Shown here in pieces: positions 30,617 through 40,093 of a stretch of DNA of 64,000 nt. Under the pieces are notes generated by a model. It made no database searches and was not told where the DNA came from. It saw only the letters and a list, made by a program, of their open reading frames with translations. This DNA is from Williamsia maris (lineage in GTDB: Bacteria > Actinomycetota > Actinomycetes > Mycobacteriales > Mycobacteriaceae): positions 1,054,001 to 1,118,000 of the forward strand of contig NZ_JAMTCJ010000003.1 of the NCBI RefSeq assembly GCF_024171815.1, written 5' to 3'. The stretch's first letter is position 1. Every line of letters starts with the position of its first letter. The translations under genes and the position numbers were made by a program.

Positions 30617-31189
30617 TTATTCGGCAGCCTCGGTCGGTGCGTCGGCTGCGGTGTCCGCCGCCGGTGCGCCGCCCTCGGCGGACTTCTTCTCCTGCAGGGC
30701 CGCGGCGAGACGCGCGACCTGCGATGCGGGCTGGTTGAACAGACCCGCGGCCTTTGCCAAGTTGCCCTTCATGGCACCGGCGAGCTTGGACAGCAGGACC
30801 TCTCGGGTCTCAAGGTCGGCGATCTGCTCGATCTCGGCCACGGACAGCGCGCGGCCGTCCATGTATCCGCCCTTGATGATGAGAGCCTTGTTGTCCTTGG
30901 CGAAGGTCTTGATCGCCTTGGCGGCGTTGACCGGTTCACCCTCGATGAAGGCAATCGCGGTCGGGCCGACGAACAGCTCGTCGAGTCCAGCAACGCCCGC
31001 ATCAGCTGCGGCGCGCTTGACCAGGGTGTTCTTGGCGACGGAGTAGGTTGCGCCCTCGCCGAGTGAACGACGCAGGTCAGAGAGCTGCTTGACGGACAGA
31101 CCACGGTATTCCGTGATGACTGTTGCCGTGGAGCCCTTGAACTGCTCGGAGATCTCCGCGACTGCGGCGACCTTGTCGGACTTGGCCAT
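30617..31189 (-). CDS. rplJ: 50S ribosomal protein L10
   Basis: A 190-residue protein that anchors the L7/L12 dimers to the stalk base and represses its own operon by binding the leader RNA. Recognised from [42 protein letters not shown] and [12 protein letters not shown]. The C-terminal helix plus an Ala/Glu tail binds L7/L12. The start is ATG 31189 with GGAGGCGAAGT directly upstream; the frame is open further upstream but that is leader RNA. Confidence 0.97.
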   Translation of the reverse strand: MAKSDKVAAVAEISEQFKGSTATVITEYRGLSVKQLSDLRRSLGEGATYSVAKNTLVKRAAADAGVAGLDELFVGPTAIAFIEGEPVNAAKAIKTFAKDNKALIIKGGYMDGRALSVAEIEQIADLETREVLLSKLAGAMKGNLAKAAGLFNQPASQVARLAAALQEKKSAEGGAPAADTAADAPTEAAE

Positions 31190-31441
31190 ACTTCGCCTCC
31201 TCTCATGTCGATTCGGGTTGGTCGAGACGACCCCACCGACGACGAACGCCCCGGGCACAGGGCCACGGGGCGCAGAGGGCGAACGCTCGCATCGCGAGCA
31301 GTGCCGGACTTTCACCACGTTCACCCTGCGTGGGTCGCCGGCATCGGCCGGACCTTCGAACATCCGCCTGGGGCGGACGTCGACCAACGGTCTGTGGTTG
31401 AACTGAGGAACCCGACCGACTCACGCCGACGCGGGTACCGA
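31190..31441 (-). ncRNA. Structured leader of rplJ-rplL (L10-leader type)
   Basis: About 250 untranslated bases between the predicted start near 31441 and rplJ. It holds a CGCCCCG/CGGGGCG hairpin (31247-31272) and a GCTCGC/GCGAGC hairpin (31285-31299), plus other GC-rich pairings. The position and length fit the L10-binding autoregulatory leader known upstream of rplJ; I have not matched a covariance model. Confidence 0.6.
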
Positions 31442-31447
31442 GGGTTA

Positions 31448-31477
31448 AGAGTAGCCGCAGCGTCGTGTCCTGGACAA
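31448..31477 (-). promoter_or_regulatory. Promoter of rplJ-rplL
   Basis: On the minus strand TTGTCC (31472-31477) and TACTCT (31448-31453) are spaced by 18 bases, in the right place for a leader of 250 bases. The -10 fits TAnnnT; the -35 shares TTG. Confidence 0.5.
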
Positions 31478-31739
31478 ATCCGTGCTGCGCAGCCGACAGA
31501 AAGCCGTACAAACGTACCTTTTGTGTAGATTTGATAACGACAATCGATGGTCGGATCGCGCTCTGGTCACAAAGTCCACAGCCCCCGTGTCGGCACTCAA
31601 TAGGCTGGGTTACATTCGCTGGAGAACATCGGTCGTGATGTGCACCACACATTCGTCCGGTCCACGATGACGTGGTCACAGGGTTGATGTGCACGAACAC
31701 GCCCTCTGCACTCGTCACGCAACAGCGAGGCAGACGGCG
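31478..31739. other. Divergent intergenic region between rplJ leader and CocE-type hydrolase
   Basis: About 260 bases. The part at 31500-31560 is unusually AT-rich (TTTTGTGTAGATTTGATAACG) and could hold upstream elements for rplJ. No gene or clear promoter for the plus-strand hydrolase can be named. Confidence 0.35.
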
Positions 31740-33773
31740 ATGACGGTTCCAGCTGATCCTGACGAGTCCGTGCAGCGGGGTGTCGCCCCCGACGCGTTCG
31801 GCGAGCGACGCCCACGACCCACTCCCCTCCCGACCCTGCCCCTCGGCGACCCCACCGGCGGCGCGGATGCGATCCGCTGGCGTCGGCTCGTCGACGGCCC
31901 GCTGCAGTACCCGCACGTGTCGATCGACCGTGACGTCGAGATCACCATGTCCGACGGAGTCCGCCTGCGCGCGACCGTCATCCGGCCGGCCGATGCGACC
32001 CGGCGCGCGGTGTCCACGCGCTACCCCACGATCGTCAACATCAACCCCTACAACCGGGCGCTGCTCGACCTGCTGGACCAGTCCGTCCACGCCCCGCTGA
32101 TCGGGCGCGCGGTCGCGGGGCTCGCGGGCAAGGTCGATCTGAGCGGGACGGCCCTGAGCGGCGTCACCGATCTGACCCGGACGCTGTCCGGCGGCGTGTT
32201 CGACGTGTTCGGGATCAACCGCAACCTCGTCCGCAGCGGATACACCCAGGTCATCGTCGATGTCCGCGGCACCGGGGCATCGCACGGCAAGTGGCAGATC
32301 CTGGGCGCGCGGGAACAGAGGGACTCCGTCGAGATCCTCGCCTGGGTCGCGCGTCAGGCGTGGTCGGACGGCCAGCTCGGCCTGGCCGGTTGGTCGTACT
32401 CGGCCATCAACTCCCTGCAGACCGCCGACAAGCGTCCGCCCGGGCTCAAGGCCGTGTTCGCCGTGGAGGGGTGCGAGGACATCGTCCGCGACATCTACAT
32501 CACCGGCGGCCTGCCGTCGGCTTTCATCCCGCTGTGGCTGTCGATCGTCAACGTGCTCAAGTGGATCCCGAACCCCGCCACCGCCGCCCGCGACCTGCGC
32601 CGAGGAACCAGCCTGCGCTGGCTGGCCAACCGCGTCGCGTCGCCGGCCACCGAGGTCGGCTCGCTGGCGTGGGGGTTCCTCACCGGTCGCGACGACCGCG
32701 TGTACGACGACCCCTACTTCGACGAGCGCGACCCGGACGTCTCGAAGATCGACGTCCCCACCTTCCTGTTCGGCGGATGGCACGACCTGTTCGGGCGCAG
32801 CGCGACGTCGATCTACTCCCATCTGCAGATGGAGCCGGGACGCAAGCAGCTGGTGGTCTCCGACGGCTACCACCTCGACGCCGGGTCCGGCTTCGGCAGC
32901 GCGGCGCACCCGCCGCGGGTCGATGTCCTCGAGCGCGCATGGTTCGACAAGTGGCTCAAGGGAATCGACAACGGCGTCGACAACTACGGGCCGGTGACCC
33001 TCGAACAGCAGGGCGGATCGTGGACCGCGGGCGACAGCTTTCCCCGCTCCGGGGCGTCGGTACGCAGGCTCTTCCTGTCCGACTCCCCCTCGGGTACCGC
33101 GTCGCACTCGGCCTACGACGGCTCGCTGCGGTCCGACCGCTCGCACACCAGGGCCTCGCTCGGCGTCCGCCCGGACATGCGCGGGTTGCGGTCACGGGAC
33201 ATGACGCAGGTGACCGCAGGCATCACGATGGTCCTGGGCAAGGACTTCGGCCGCGACGCCCGCTATCAGGAGGCCGGCGGACTGACCTTCTCCTCCGCAC
33301 CCGTCACCGAACGGACCCAGATCAGCGGCGCGCTGAACATGCGGTTGTTCGTCTCGACCTCCGGCCAGGAGGGGATCTGGGCGGTGACGGTCAACGACGT
33401 CGCCCCGGACGGCACGTCGACGGTGCTCACCAACGGCGCCCTGACCGTGTCGAACCGGGCGATCGACCCGTCGCTGTCGGAGTACGCCGAGGACGGCAGT
33501 CTGCTGGTCGCGCACCACTACCTCAGCCGCAAGCGCAAGCTCCCGGTTCCTGCGAACACCCCGTTGCCGATCGACGTGGACCTCGTGCCCACCGACGCGG
33601 TGCTCGACATCGGTCATCGGCTGCGGGTCGACATCTACGCGGGCAGTGTGCCGCGGTACCTGACGGTCGTACCCGACCTGATCCGCGCACACGGGCGTCG
33701 CCAGGATCTCGTCCTCGACCCGCATCACCCGAGCTACCTGTCGTTCCGCGCCATCGGCGATCCCGACTGGTGA
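31740..33773 (+). CDS. CocE/NonD family (peptidase S15-type) hydrolase
   Basis: A 677-residue serine hydrolase. After about 60 residues it has the S15 alpha/beta-hydrolase domain (ITMSDGVRLRATVIRPAD, VIVDVRGTGASHG), nucleophile Ser219 in GWSYSA, acid Asp349 in GGWHDLFG and His378 in GYHLDAG. A C-terminal jelly-roll domain follows (LFLSDSPSG, DIGHRLRVDIYAG, YLSFR). Family members include cocaine esterase and X-Pro dipeptidyl peptidases; longer actinobacterial ones may act on lipids or esters. No signal peptide is visible, so it is probably cytoplasmic. The start is ATG 31740 with GCGAGG upstream. Substrate unknown. Confidence 0.87.
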   Translation: MTVPADPDESVQRGVAPDAFGERRPRPTPLPTLPLGDPTGGADAIRWRRLVDGPLQYPHVSIDRDVEITMSDGVRLRATVIRPADATRRAVSTRYPTIVNINPYNRALLDLLDQSVHAPLIGRAVAGLAGKVDLSGTALSGVTDLTRTLSGGVFDVFGINRNLVRSGYTQVIVDVRGTGASHGKWQILGAREQRDSVEILAWVARQAWSDGQLGLAGWSYSAINSLQTADKRPPGLKAVFAVEGCEDIVRDIYITGGLPSAFIPLWLSIVNVLKWIPNPATAARDLRRGTSLRWLANRVASPATEVGSLAWGFLTGRDDRVYDDPYFDERDPDVSKIDVPTFLFGGWHDLFGRSATSIYSHLQMEPGRKQLVVSDGYHLDAGSGFGSAAHPPRVDVLERAWFDKWLKGIDNGVDNYGPVTLEQQGGSWTAGDSFPRSGASVRRLFLSDSPSGTASHSAYDGSLRSDRSHTRASLGVRPDMRGLRSRDMTQVTAGITMVLGKDFGRDARYQEAGGLTFSSAPVTERTQISGALNMRLFVSTSGQEGIWAVTVNDVAPDGTSTVLTNGALTVSNRAIDPSLSEYAEDGSLLVAHHYLSRKRKLPVPANTPLPIDVDLVPTDAVLDIGHRLRVDIYAGSVPRYLTVVPDLIRAHGRRQDLVLDPHHPSYLSFRAIGDPDW

Positions 33774-33784
33774 CCGTCCCGTCC

Positions 33785-33847
33785 ACCGGGCGGATGCGGA
33801 CGTCGACTGGGCGGATGCGGACGCCGAGTGGGCGGGCCCGGACTAGG
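33785..33847. repeat. 21-bp tandem repeat between convergent hydrolase genes
   Basis: Three units start at 33785, 33806 and 33827; the first two share GGGCGGATGCGGACG and the third is diverged (AGTGGGCGGGCCCGGAC). The step is exactly 21 bases. The third unit overlaps the stop codon (33843-33845) of the minus-strand hydrolase. Confidence 0.75.
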
Positions 33848-34784
33848 TCGGGCGCGCGACGCAGCGGCTCGCGAAGTCGATGATCTCGCGCGCCACGTCG
33901 CCCGAGATCTCCGGTTCGTTGTGGACCTCGTGTCGGAACCCGGTGTAGACGCGGGTCCGGACATCGCCGTGACCGGTGCGGACGAGCTGATTGGCCACGC
34001 GGTAGGCACCCTCACCGAAACCCGTGACCGGGTCGGCGTCGCCGGCCAGGATCAACACCGGTAGGTCACCGCGGACCGACGGGTACCACTCGTCGGCGTT
34101 GGCCGCGTCGTACAGATCGACGAAGCCGGCGAGGAACCGCACCGACATCGGCGCACCGAAGTTGTTCAGCGGATCGACGGCGTGGTCGCGGACCACGTCG
34201 GGGTCACGGGCCACCCAGGCCGTCGGACCGGAGCCGGGTTCGTAGCGTGCGATGAACCCGTCGAACATCGACGCCACGTAGGCCTCCGGCGCCGGCGCCT
34301 CGGTGTCGGCCTCGGCCGACAGGGCCTGCCGGTCCAGCAGGTTCTCGATGCCGTGGATGCCGGCCGCGATGCCGCACAGGATCAGCCCGTCGACCTGTTC
34401 GCTGTCGCCGCTGACGAGGCCGCGCGCGATCATCGACCCCCAGGAGTGACCGAAGATCACGTACGGCAGGTCCGGGTGCAGTTCGCGCGTGATCGACCGC
34501 AGGGTGCGTTCGTCGACGACGACGACCCGGTCGGCGTGATCTCCCGCGTCGGCCCAGATCCCGGAGGTCATCGCGGTCTTGCCGTGACCGGCGTGGTCGT
34601 CCGCCGCGACGACGAAACCTGCGTCCAGCAACGCGGTGATCAGCGGGAGATAACGTCGCGAGTGCTCGCCGAGCCCGTGGATCAGCTGCACGATCCCCCG
34701 CGCCGGTCGGACCGGCTCGTAGATCCAGCCGTAGACGGTGTCGCGCTGATTGCTCGACGTGAACTCGACCTCGCGAAGTGACAT
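33843..34784 (-). CDS. Alpha/beta hydrolase, monoacylglycerol-lipase/lysophospholipase type
   Basis: A 313-residue serine hydrolase of the S33/MGL group. It has an oxyanion motif LIHGLGEHSRRY at 34-45, nucleophile Ser114 in FGHSWGS, acid in LILAGDADPV and His in GFRHEVHNEPE. The HGLGEHS wording and H-x-x-x-NE context are characteristic of monoglyceride lipases. It has no signal peptide. It converges on the CocE-type gene across a 21-bp repeat. Likely lipid turnover in the cytoplasm; substrate not tested. Confidence 0.85.
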   Translation of the reverse strand: MSLREVEFTSSNQRDTVYGWIYEPVRPARGIVQLIHGLGEHSRRYLPLITALLDAGFVVAADDHAGHGKTAMTSGIWADAGDHADRVVVVDERTLRSITRELHPDLPYVIFGHSWGSMIARGLVSGDSEQVDGLILCGIAAGIHGIENLLDRQALSAEADTEAPAPEAYVASMFDGFIARYEPGSGPTAWVARDPDVVRDHAVDPLNNFGAPMSVRFLAGFVDLYDAANADEWYPSVRGDLPVLILAGDADPVTGFGEGAYRVANQLVRTGHGDVRTRVYTGFRHEVHNEPEISGDVAREIIDFASRCVARPT

Positions 34785-34850
34785 CTTCGGCTCCTAGCGC
34801 ATCCATCCGGTGACGTCGTCACGCTAACAGCGCGGGCGGGCCGAATCCGT

Positions 34851-35363
34851 TCAGCGCACCGCGATCCCGCTGTCGGTGAGGATCACGCGGTAGACGAATC
34901 CGGCTTCCGGGCCGAGTACGTCGGTGACCAGCTCGATCAGGGTCGTCGCGAACCGGGGACCGTGCGCGGCATGGCCGGGTTCGATCAGATGGTGCGCCAG
35001 CTCGTGCAGCACCACGAGCTCGCGCAGCGCCCACCGTCCGTCGGCCATCTCCGGCAGGGCGATGGTCGGCGGGAGCGAGGGATCAGCGGGCGATTCGTAG
35101 TGCGCGCTGCGATGACCACGACGCGAGCGCACCTCGACATCGATCGTCGCGCGCGGGAAGAGGCGACGGACCGAGTCCCGGGCGAGCACCTGCACGATGT
35201 AGCGCCGCGCCGACTCCACCGAGCCGAATCGCGCCTCGGGCGGCAGGGTCAGATGTGCCCCGGCGATCTCGACGCTGGGTCCCGGCGCCGCGAACAGGTT
35301 GTGTACGGCCGACTCCGCCTCGTAGAACAGCGCGCGCTGGGTGTCGCGCGGAGGACCGGTCAT
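34851..35363 (-). CDS. Zinc metallohydrolase, TIGR04338-like
   Basis: A 170-residue protein with a zincin motif HELAHH at 120-125 and a third ligand candidate His134 in HAAHGPRF, giving HExxH followed by a downstream HG. The N-terminal half (RDTQRALFYEAESAV, SARRYIVQVL) is conserved in an uncharacterised mycolata family that I recall as TIGR04338. No signal peptide or membrane segment is present. The ATG overlaps the stop of the DUF2786 gene by four bases (ATGA), so the two are coupled and probably functionally linked. Substrate unknown. Confidence 0.75.
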   Translation of the reverse strand: MTGPPRDTQRALFYEAESAVHNLFAAPGPSVEIAGAHLTLPPEARFGSVESARRYIVQVLARDSVRRLFPRATIDVEVRSRRGHRSAHYESPADPSLPPTIALPEMADGRWALRELVVLHELAHHLIEPGHAAHGPRFATTLIELVTDVLGPEAGFVYRVILTDSGIAVR

Positions 35364-36220
35364 CGGTGGTCCAGCGCCCCCCGGGTGCCGTCGAGTTCCT
35401 CCGGAGCCCCGATCCGTGCCCGACGGCCGGCGCGGTCCCCGGCACGTCGAGCCGCCTCGGAGTACCCGGCCGACGCACTCGAGCCACGCCAGGTCCCCCG
35501 GGCGGTCGACTCCTCGCGATGGAAGTCGACGACGGCGATCTCCTTGTCGCGCAACGCCACCTGCGTCGATGCACCCGGGCGGTCGACGGATTCGCGTACC
35601 GCGTCGGCCCGCGCCTCGTCCCTCGCCTCGGTCAGTCGCAGCCCGATCCGCTCGGCGAACGCCGACTGGAAGTTGAGCCGCGCGGTGATCGGCGACAACG
35701 GGGTGTGCTCGACGATGCGGCGCGTCCGCCACCGCGATCGGTCGGTGACGACCTTGGCCGCGGTCTCGGACCGGTAGTCCCCCGACTTCAGGTAGGCGTC
35801 GCTCGCCGCGACCATCTGCACGACCAGCGAGCTGTAGAGCGCCTCGGTGCTGTCGATGTCGCCCGAGAAGCCATACGCGAGAACGAATGTGGAGTTGCTC
35901 GCCACGTCGACCTTGATGTCGTTGGCGTGGGCGATGGCCACGAACAGCGCCACATAGGTGCGTAGACCCCGCTTGCCCGCGGTGCCGATCGCGATCTGCC
36001 GGGCCACCGGCGCCGTGTGCGCCGCGGCCGGGTCGTGCGCACGTGCGACGGCGAGATCTATCGAGGCCGACGTCGCCAACCGCTGTGCCGCCTGCATGAA
36101 GGTCTGCGCCTCGTGCTCGTTGTCGGTGCCCTCGGCCTGGCGCAGGAGACCGGCGATACGGGTCAGGAGTTTGTCGTCGCGCATGGGGATAAGACTACTG
36201 AGAGCGCCGGACGGTTCCAT
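35360..36220 (-). CDS. DUF2786 domain protein
   Basis: A 286-residue protein with the DUF2786 helix pair at the N-terminus (LLTRIAGLLRQAEGTDNEHEAQTF and MQAAQRLA), followed by an alpha/beta region of unknown function and an Arg/Ala-rich tail. Start choice is uncertain. ATG 36220 has AGGTG upstream and gives 286 residues; ATG 36184 opens directly on MRDDKLLTRI, the usual family start. The metallohydrolase gene overlaps its stop. No catalytic motif is visible. The pair is widely found together in mycolata, as I recall, but has no assigned role. Confidence 0.75.
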   Translation of the reverse strand: MEPSGALSSLIPMRDDKLLTRIAGLLRQAEGTDNEHEAQTFMQAAQRLATSASIDLAVARAHDPAAAHTAPVARQIAIGTAGKRGLRTYVALFVAIAHANDIKVDVASNSTFVLAYGFSGDIDSTEALYSSLVVQMVAASDAYLKSGDYRSETAAKVVTDRSRWRTRRIVEHTPLSPITARLNFQSAFAERIGLRLTEARDEARADAVRESVDRPGASTQVALRDKEIAVVDFHREESTARGTWRGSSASAGYSEAARRAGDRAGRRARIGAPEELDGTRGALDHR

Positions 36221-36284
36221 GGTTCACCTGTCAGGATGAAACGGACATCCCGCCGTCCTCACCGACCGATCGGAGCGTGATCCG

Positions 36285-36962
36285 ATGGCGACCTTCCTGC
36301 TCATCCCCGGCGGCGGCTCCGACCCGTCCTACTGGCGAATCCTGGTGTCGGAGTTGGCCGATCGCTCCCATCGGGTGGTCCCCATCGACCTCCCCTGCGA
36401 GGACGACGACGCCGATCTCACCGACTACGCCGCCGCCGTCGCCGCCCAGACACCCGCCGACACCGACCGGCCGATCGTCGTCGCCCACTCGTTCGGCGGC
36501 TTCACCGCGCCGCTCGCCTGTCCCCTGGTCGACGCGTCGATGCTGGTCTTCGCCTCGGCGATGATCCCGCGACCCGGTGAGCGACCCGAACAATGGTGGG
36601 CCGCCACCGGTACGGCGCAGGCCCAGCGCGACGCCGCGGCGACGCAGACCTACGACCCCGACGACATGGATGCGTTGTTCTACAACGGGGTGGCGCCGGA
36701 GATCGTCGCCGAGCAGATCGAACGCACTCAGTCCGACACCCCCGCGACGCAGATCTGGCCCGCGTCGGCCCTGCCGGACGTCGAGACCCGGTTCCTGCTC
36801 TTCCGCGACGACCGGTTGTTCCCCGAGCCGTTCATGCGACGTGTCGTCGCCGACCGCCTCGGCGTCGAACCCGACGTCATCGGCGGTGGCCACATGGCGA
36901 TGTTGTCGCACGCGGGTGAGTTCGCCGACCACCTCGACGGGTTGGTCCGGCGGCCGGGTTGA
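36285..36962 (+). CDS. Small alpha/beta hydrolase
   Basis: A 225-residue esterase-like protein: oxyanion loop LIPGGGSDPSYW at 6-17, nucleophile Ser69 in VVAHSFGG, acid likely in LLFRDDRLFP, His in GGHMAMLSH near the end. The compact size and LIPGGGS opening match the AB_hydrolase_6 group that also contains hydroxynitrile-lyase-like and salicylate-esterase-like enzymes. It starts at ATG 36285 and converges on rplA across a bidirectional terminator. Substrate unknown. Confidence 0.82.
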   Translation: MATFLLIPGGGSDPSYWRILVSELADRSHRVVPIDLPCEDDDADLTDYAAAVAAQTPADTDRPIVVAHSFGGFTAPLACPLVDASMLVFASAMIPRPGERPEQWWAATGTAQAQRDAAATQTYDPDDMDALFYNGVAPEIVAEQIERTQSDTPATQIWPASALPDVETRFLLFRDDRLFPEPFMRRVVADRLGVEPDVIGGGHMAMLSHAGEFADHLDGLVRRPG

Positions 36963-36972
36963 CCCGGAGACG

Positions 36973-37009
36973 GCAACAGCCGCGACGCTCGAGGCGTCGC
37001 GGCTGTTGC
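36973..37009. terminator. Bidirectional terminator between hydrolase and rplA
   Basis: Perfect 16-bp stem GCAACAGCCGCGACGC / GCGTCGCGGCTGTTGC with loop TCGAG, placed between the two converging stop codons. Works as a hairpin on either strand. Confidence 0.85.
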
Positions 37010-37027
37010 GCTGTACAGATCAGACGA

Positions 37028-37741
37028 TCAGACGTCGTCTTCGGTGTAGTTCCGGTTACGCGCCGGGTCGACCGGGATACCCGGGCCAGACGTGGTCGAC
37101 ACGGTCACCTTGCGCAGGTAGCGACCCTTCGAGGCCGACGGCTTCGCACGGAGGACCTCGTCGAGGGCCGCGCCGTAGTTCTCGGCGAGCTGGCGCTGGT
37201 CGAACGACGCCTTGCCGATCACCAGGTGCAGGTTCGAGGCCTTGTCGACACGGAAGTTGATCTTTCCGCCCTTGATCTCGTTGACGGCCTTGGTGACGTC
37301 GGGCGTCACGGTGCCGGTCTTCGGGTTGGGCATCAGACCGCGCGGGCCGAGGACGCGTGCGATGCGTCCGACCTTGGCCATCTGATCCGGGGTCGCGATG
37401 GCGGCGTCGAAATCGAGCCACCCGCCCTGGATCTTCTCGATCAGGTCCTCGGCGCCGACCTCGTCGGCACCGGCGGCGGTGGCCTCGGCGGCCTTGTCAC
37501 CGACGGCGAACACGATGACGCGGGCGGTCTTACCGGTGCCGTGCGGCAGGTTCACGGTGCCGCGGACCATCTGGTCAGCCTTGCGGGGGTCGACACCGAG
37601 ACGGATCGCGACCTCGACGGTCGGGTCGTACTTGGTCGACGCCGTCTCCTTGGCCAGCCCTGCAGCCTCCAGCGGGCTGTACAGGTTGTCCTTGTCGATC
37701 TTCTCGACGGCGGCCTGGTAGGCCTTGCTCTTCTTGCTCAT
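37028..37741 (-). CDS. rplA: 50S ribosomal protein L1
   Basis: A 237-residue protein of the L1 stalk that binds 23S rRNA and helps release E-site tRNA; it also represses its own operon in many bacteria. Recognised from [48 protein letters not shown] and [16 protein letters not shown] 37741 is the start, although the frame continues upstream. It follows rplK by 112 bases and ends at a strong terminator. Confidence 0.97.
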   Translation of the reverse strand: MSKKSKAYQAAVEKIDKDNLYSPLEAAGLAKETASTKYDPTVEVAIRLGVDPRKADQMVRGTVNLPHGTGKTARVIVFAVGDKAAEATAAGADEVGAEDLIEKIQGGWLDFDAAIATPDQMAKVGRIARVLGPRGLMPNPKTGTVTPDVTKAVNEIKGGKINFRVDKASNLHLVIGKASFDQRQLAENYGAALDEVLRAKPSASKGRYLRKVTVSTTSGPGIPVDPARNRNYTEDDV

Positions 37742-37853
37742 ACGGTGCTTCTTTCCTTCTCCGCAGCGGTTGCGGATTGGTGGTGTGCGGACCGAAGCCG
37801 GTCCTCCCACGCTCTCGAGTTCGTCGCCGGCGGACACCGGCGGCGAGGGGTTC

Positions 37854-38285
37854 CTAGGTGACCGTGATGCCCATCGACCGAGCGGTGCCTGCGATGATCT
37901 TCGCGGCCTGCTCGACGTCGTTGGCGTTGAGGTCTTCCTGCTTGGTCTTGGCGATCTCACGGACCTGGTCCATGGTGACCTTGCCGACCTTCTTGACGTG
38001 CGGCTCTCCCGAGCCCTTCTGCAGTCCGGCCGCCTTGAGCAGCAGCTTGGCCGCCGGAGGGGTCTTCAGCTTGAAGTCGAACGAGCGGTCTTCGTAGACC
38101 GAGATCTCGACGGGGATGACCGTGCCACGCTGCGACTCGGTCGCGGCGTTGTACGCCTTGCAGAACTCCATGATGTTCACGCCGTGCTGACCGAGCGCCG
38201 GACCCACGGGCGGGGCGGGGTTGGCCGCACCGGCCTGGATCTGGAGCTTGATGATCCCGGCGAGCTTCTTCTTCTTGGGGGGCAT
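37854..38285 (-). CDS. rplK: 50S ribosomal protein L11
   Basis: A 143-residue protein binding the GTPase centre of 23S rRNA and needed for RelA-type stringent signalling; site of thiopeptide action. Clear from [27 protein letters not shown] and [14 protein letters not shown]. Length is standard. Located between nusG (107-base gap) and rplA, the universal actinobacterial order. Confidence 0.98.
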   Translation of the reverse strand: MPPKKKKLAGIIKLQIQAGAANPAPPVGPALGQHGVNIMEFCKAYNAATESQRGTVIPVEISVYEDRSFDFKLKTPPAAKLLLKAAGLQKGSGEPHVKKVGKVTMDQVREIAKTKQEDLNANDVEQAAKIIAGTARSMGITVT

Positions 38286-38392
38286 CTCTCTTTAACCTTT
38301 GTGTTGTCTCTGTGTGTGCCGGGTTCGAGAACCGATCGCACCGGTCCATCTCGCCTGGCGTATCGCGCCCGCTGGAGACGCGAAGTCTGTTG

Positions 38393-39220
38393 TTAGATCT
38401 TTTCCACCTGGGCGAAGCCGAGCTCGACCGGGGTCTCGCGACCGAAGATCGAGACGAGCACCTTCACCTTGCGCTGCTCGGCGTTGACCTCGGAGATCGA
38501 CGCGGGCAACGTGGCGAACGGGCCGTCCATGACGGTGACCGACTCGCCGACCTGGAAGTCGACCTCGATGGTCGGCGACGCCGACGCACCGATGCCGCCC
38601 TCGGAACCACCCGAGGACTTGCCCGCGGCCGGCTTCTTCGCCTCGACGCGGGGCAGCAGGAACTGCAGGACTTCCTTCATCGACAACGGCGACGGCTTCG
38701 AGGTCATTCCGACGAAGCCGGTGACACCCGGGGTGTTGCGCACGGCGCCCCACGAGTCGTCGTTCAGCTCCATGCGCACCAGGATGTAGCCCGGCAGCAC
38801 CTTGCGCTGGACCTTCTTCGGCTGGCCGTTCTTGATCTCGGTGACCTCTTCGGTCGGCACTTCGACCTGGAAGATGAAGTCGCCGACGTCGAGGTTCTGC
38901 ACGCGGGTCTCGAGGTTGGCCTTCACCTTGTTCTCGTACCCGGCGTAGGAGTGGATGACGTACCAGTCGCCGGGGGCGCGACGGAGCTCCTTCTTGAGCT
39001 CCTCGACCGGGTCGACCTCTTCTTCCTCGGCGACGGGCGCTTCCGCGTCCTGCGCCGGGGCTACGACATCGTCGGAAGCGTCGATGGAACCCGCGACCGC
39101 CTCGGTCAGTTCCTCGGTGGCGGCCACGTCGACCGGTGCGTCCAGTACGTCGGTGCCGTTCTCGATGGCGTCGATGTCGGCTTCCTGGATGCTCTCGGTG
39201 TCATGCTCGGGGGTGCTCAC
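38393..39220 (-). CDS. nusG: Transcription termination/antitermination factor NusG
   Basis: A 275-residue NusG: an acidic N-terminal extension of about 90 residues (rich in Glu, Asp, Ala, Val) typical of actinobacteria, the NGN domain ([21 protein letters not shown] near 97-117, [10 protein letters not shown]) that binds the RNA polymerase clamp, and a C-terminal KOW domain ([20 protein letters not shown]). It links transcription to ribosomes and Rho. The gene is 76 bases downstream of secE. Confidence 0.96.
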   Translation of the reverse strand: MSTPEHDTESIQEADIDAIENGTDVLDAPVDVAATEELTEAVAGSIDASDDVVAPAQDAEAPVAEEEEVDPVEELKKELRRAPGDWYVIHSYAGYENKVKANLETRVQNLDVGDFIFQVEVPTEEVTEIKNGQPKKVQRKVLPGYILVRMELNDDSWGAVRNTPGVTGFVGMTSKPSPLSMKEVLQFLLPRVEAKKPAAGKSSGGSEGGIGASASPTIEVDFQVGESVTVMDGPFATLPASISEVNAEQRKVKVLVSIFGRETPVELGFAQVEKI

Positions 39221-39296
39221 TGCAGCCCACGCTCCCTTTCAATACGGTCGTGCTCGCACCCGGCGCGGTGCGCGGATGAGTGTGTGGTCGGTCGGC

Positions 39297-39725
39297 TCAG
39301 CCGAACAACCAGAGGACAGCTTTCGCGAAGCCCAGGTCGATGCCGGAGATGAACGCCGTCATGACGATCACGAAGATCAGCACGATGATCGTGTAGCGGA
39401 CCATCTCCGACCGGCTCGGCCAGATGACCTTCTTGAGCTCGCCGACGACCTGCTTCAGGAAGATCCACAACCGGATGAACGGGTTGCGGCTCTGGTCCGT
39501 CGCGGTCGACGAGCGCGACGAACGCTCCTTGAGTGCGACGCTCGACGCGGTGTCCGCCTCGCTGTCCGGCGCGGTGTTCCGCTTGCCGCGCGGAGTGGAC
39601 GACCGCTTGCCCGTCGGCCGGGCCGCGGTCTCGTCGGTGAGAACGTCGGCGGCGTCGGTGACGCCGTCGGTGGCTTCGGCCTCGGGGGTTCCCTTGGCGC
39701 GTGCAGCTCTGTCGCGCTTGCTCAC
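39297..39725 (-). CDS. secE: Preprotein translocase subunit SecE
   Basis: A 142-residue SecE: a long charged N-terminal region of about 85 residues, then the conserved amphipathic/transmembrane unit NPFIRLWIFLKQVVGELKKVIWPS with a single membrane helix (YTIIVLIFVIVMTAFISGI). The VIWPS turn is diagnostic. I chose GTG 39725, with AGAGG upstream; the frame is open further upstream but that enters tRNA-Trp. It clamps SecY in the general secretion channel. Confidence 0.94.
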   Translation of the reverse strand: MSKRDRAARAKGTPEAEATDGVTDAADVLTDETAARPTGKRSSTPRGKRNTAPDSEADTASSVALKERSSRSSTATDQSRNPFIRLWIFLKQVVGELKKVIWPSRSEMVRYTIIVLIFVIVMTAFISGIDLGFAKAVLWLFG

Positions 39726-39755
39726 CACATCATCCTCTCGTCGCACATCTTTGGG

Positions 39756-39828
<73 letters not shown>

Positions 39829-40093
39829 TTGGATCGGCTCACACCGATCCGTCTGGACGCGACCTCGCCATGGAACCATCGTCCCACGCCTGCAAGCCGG
39901 TCCATCTGCTGTTCCTCACACTCGCAGTACCGGAACACTCGCACTGCACAAAACCAACGCGCCGCCCTGAAGGGCAGCGCGTAGCGTGAGTAACCTCAGA
40001 CGATTCAGTGTACGACACGCGCCTGTGCGAACCAATTTGCCCACGTCGAGCGCTCGCAACGGGTCATTCCGGCCCGTCGCCAGGAGGGTCGTC

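Noticed and set aside
31203-33146. 647-codon minus-strand frame from the rplJ leader into the CocE-type gene
   Set aside because: Composition is that of a shadow; it crosses the rplJ promoter and leader and is opposite an intact S15-type hydrolase.
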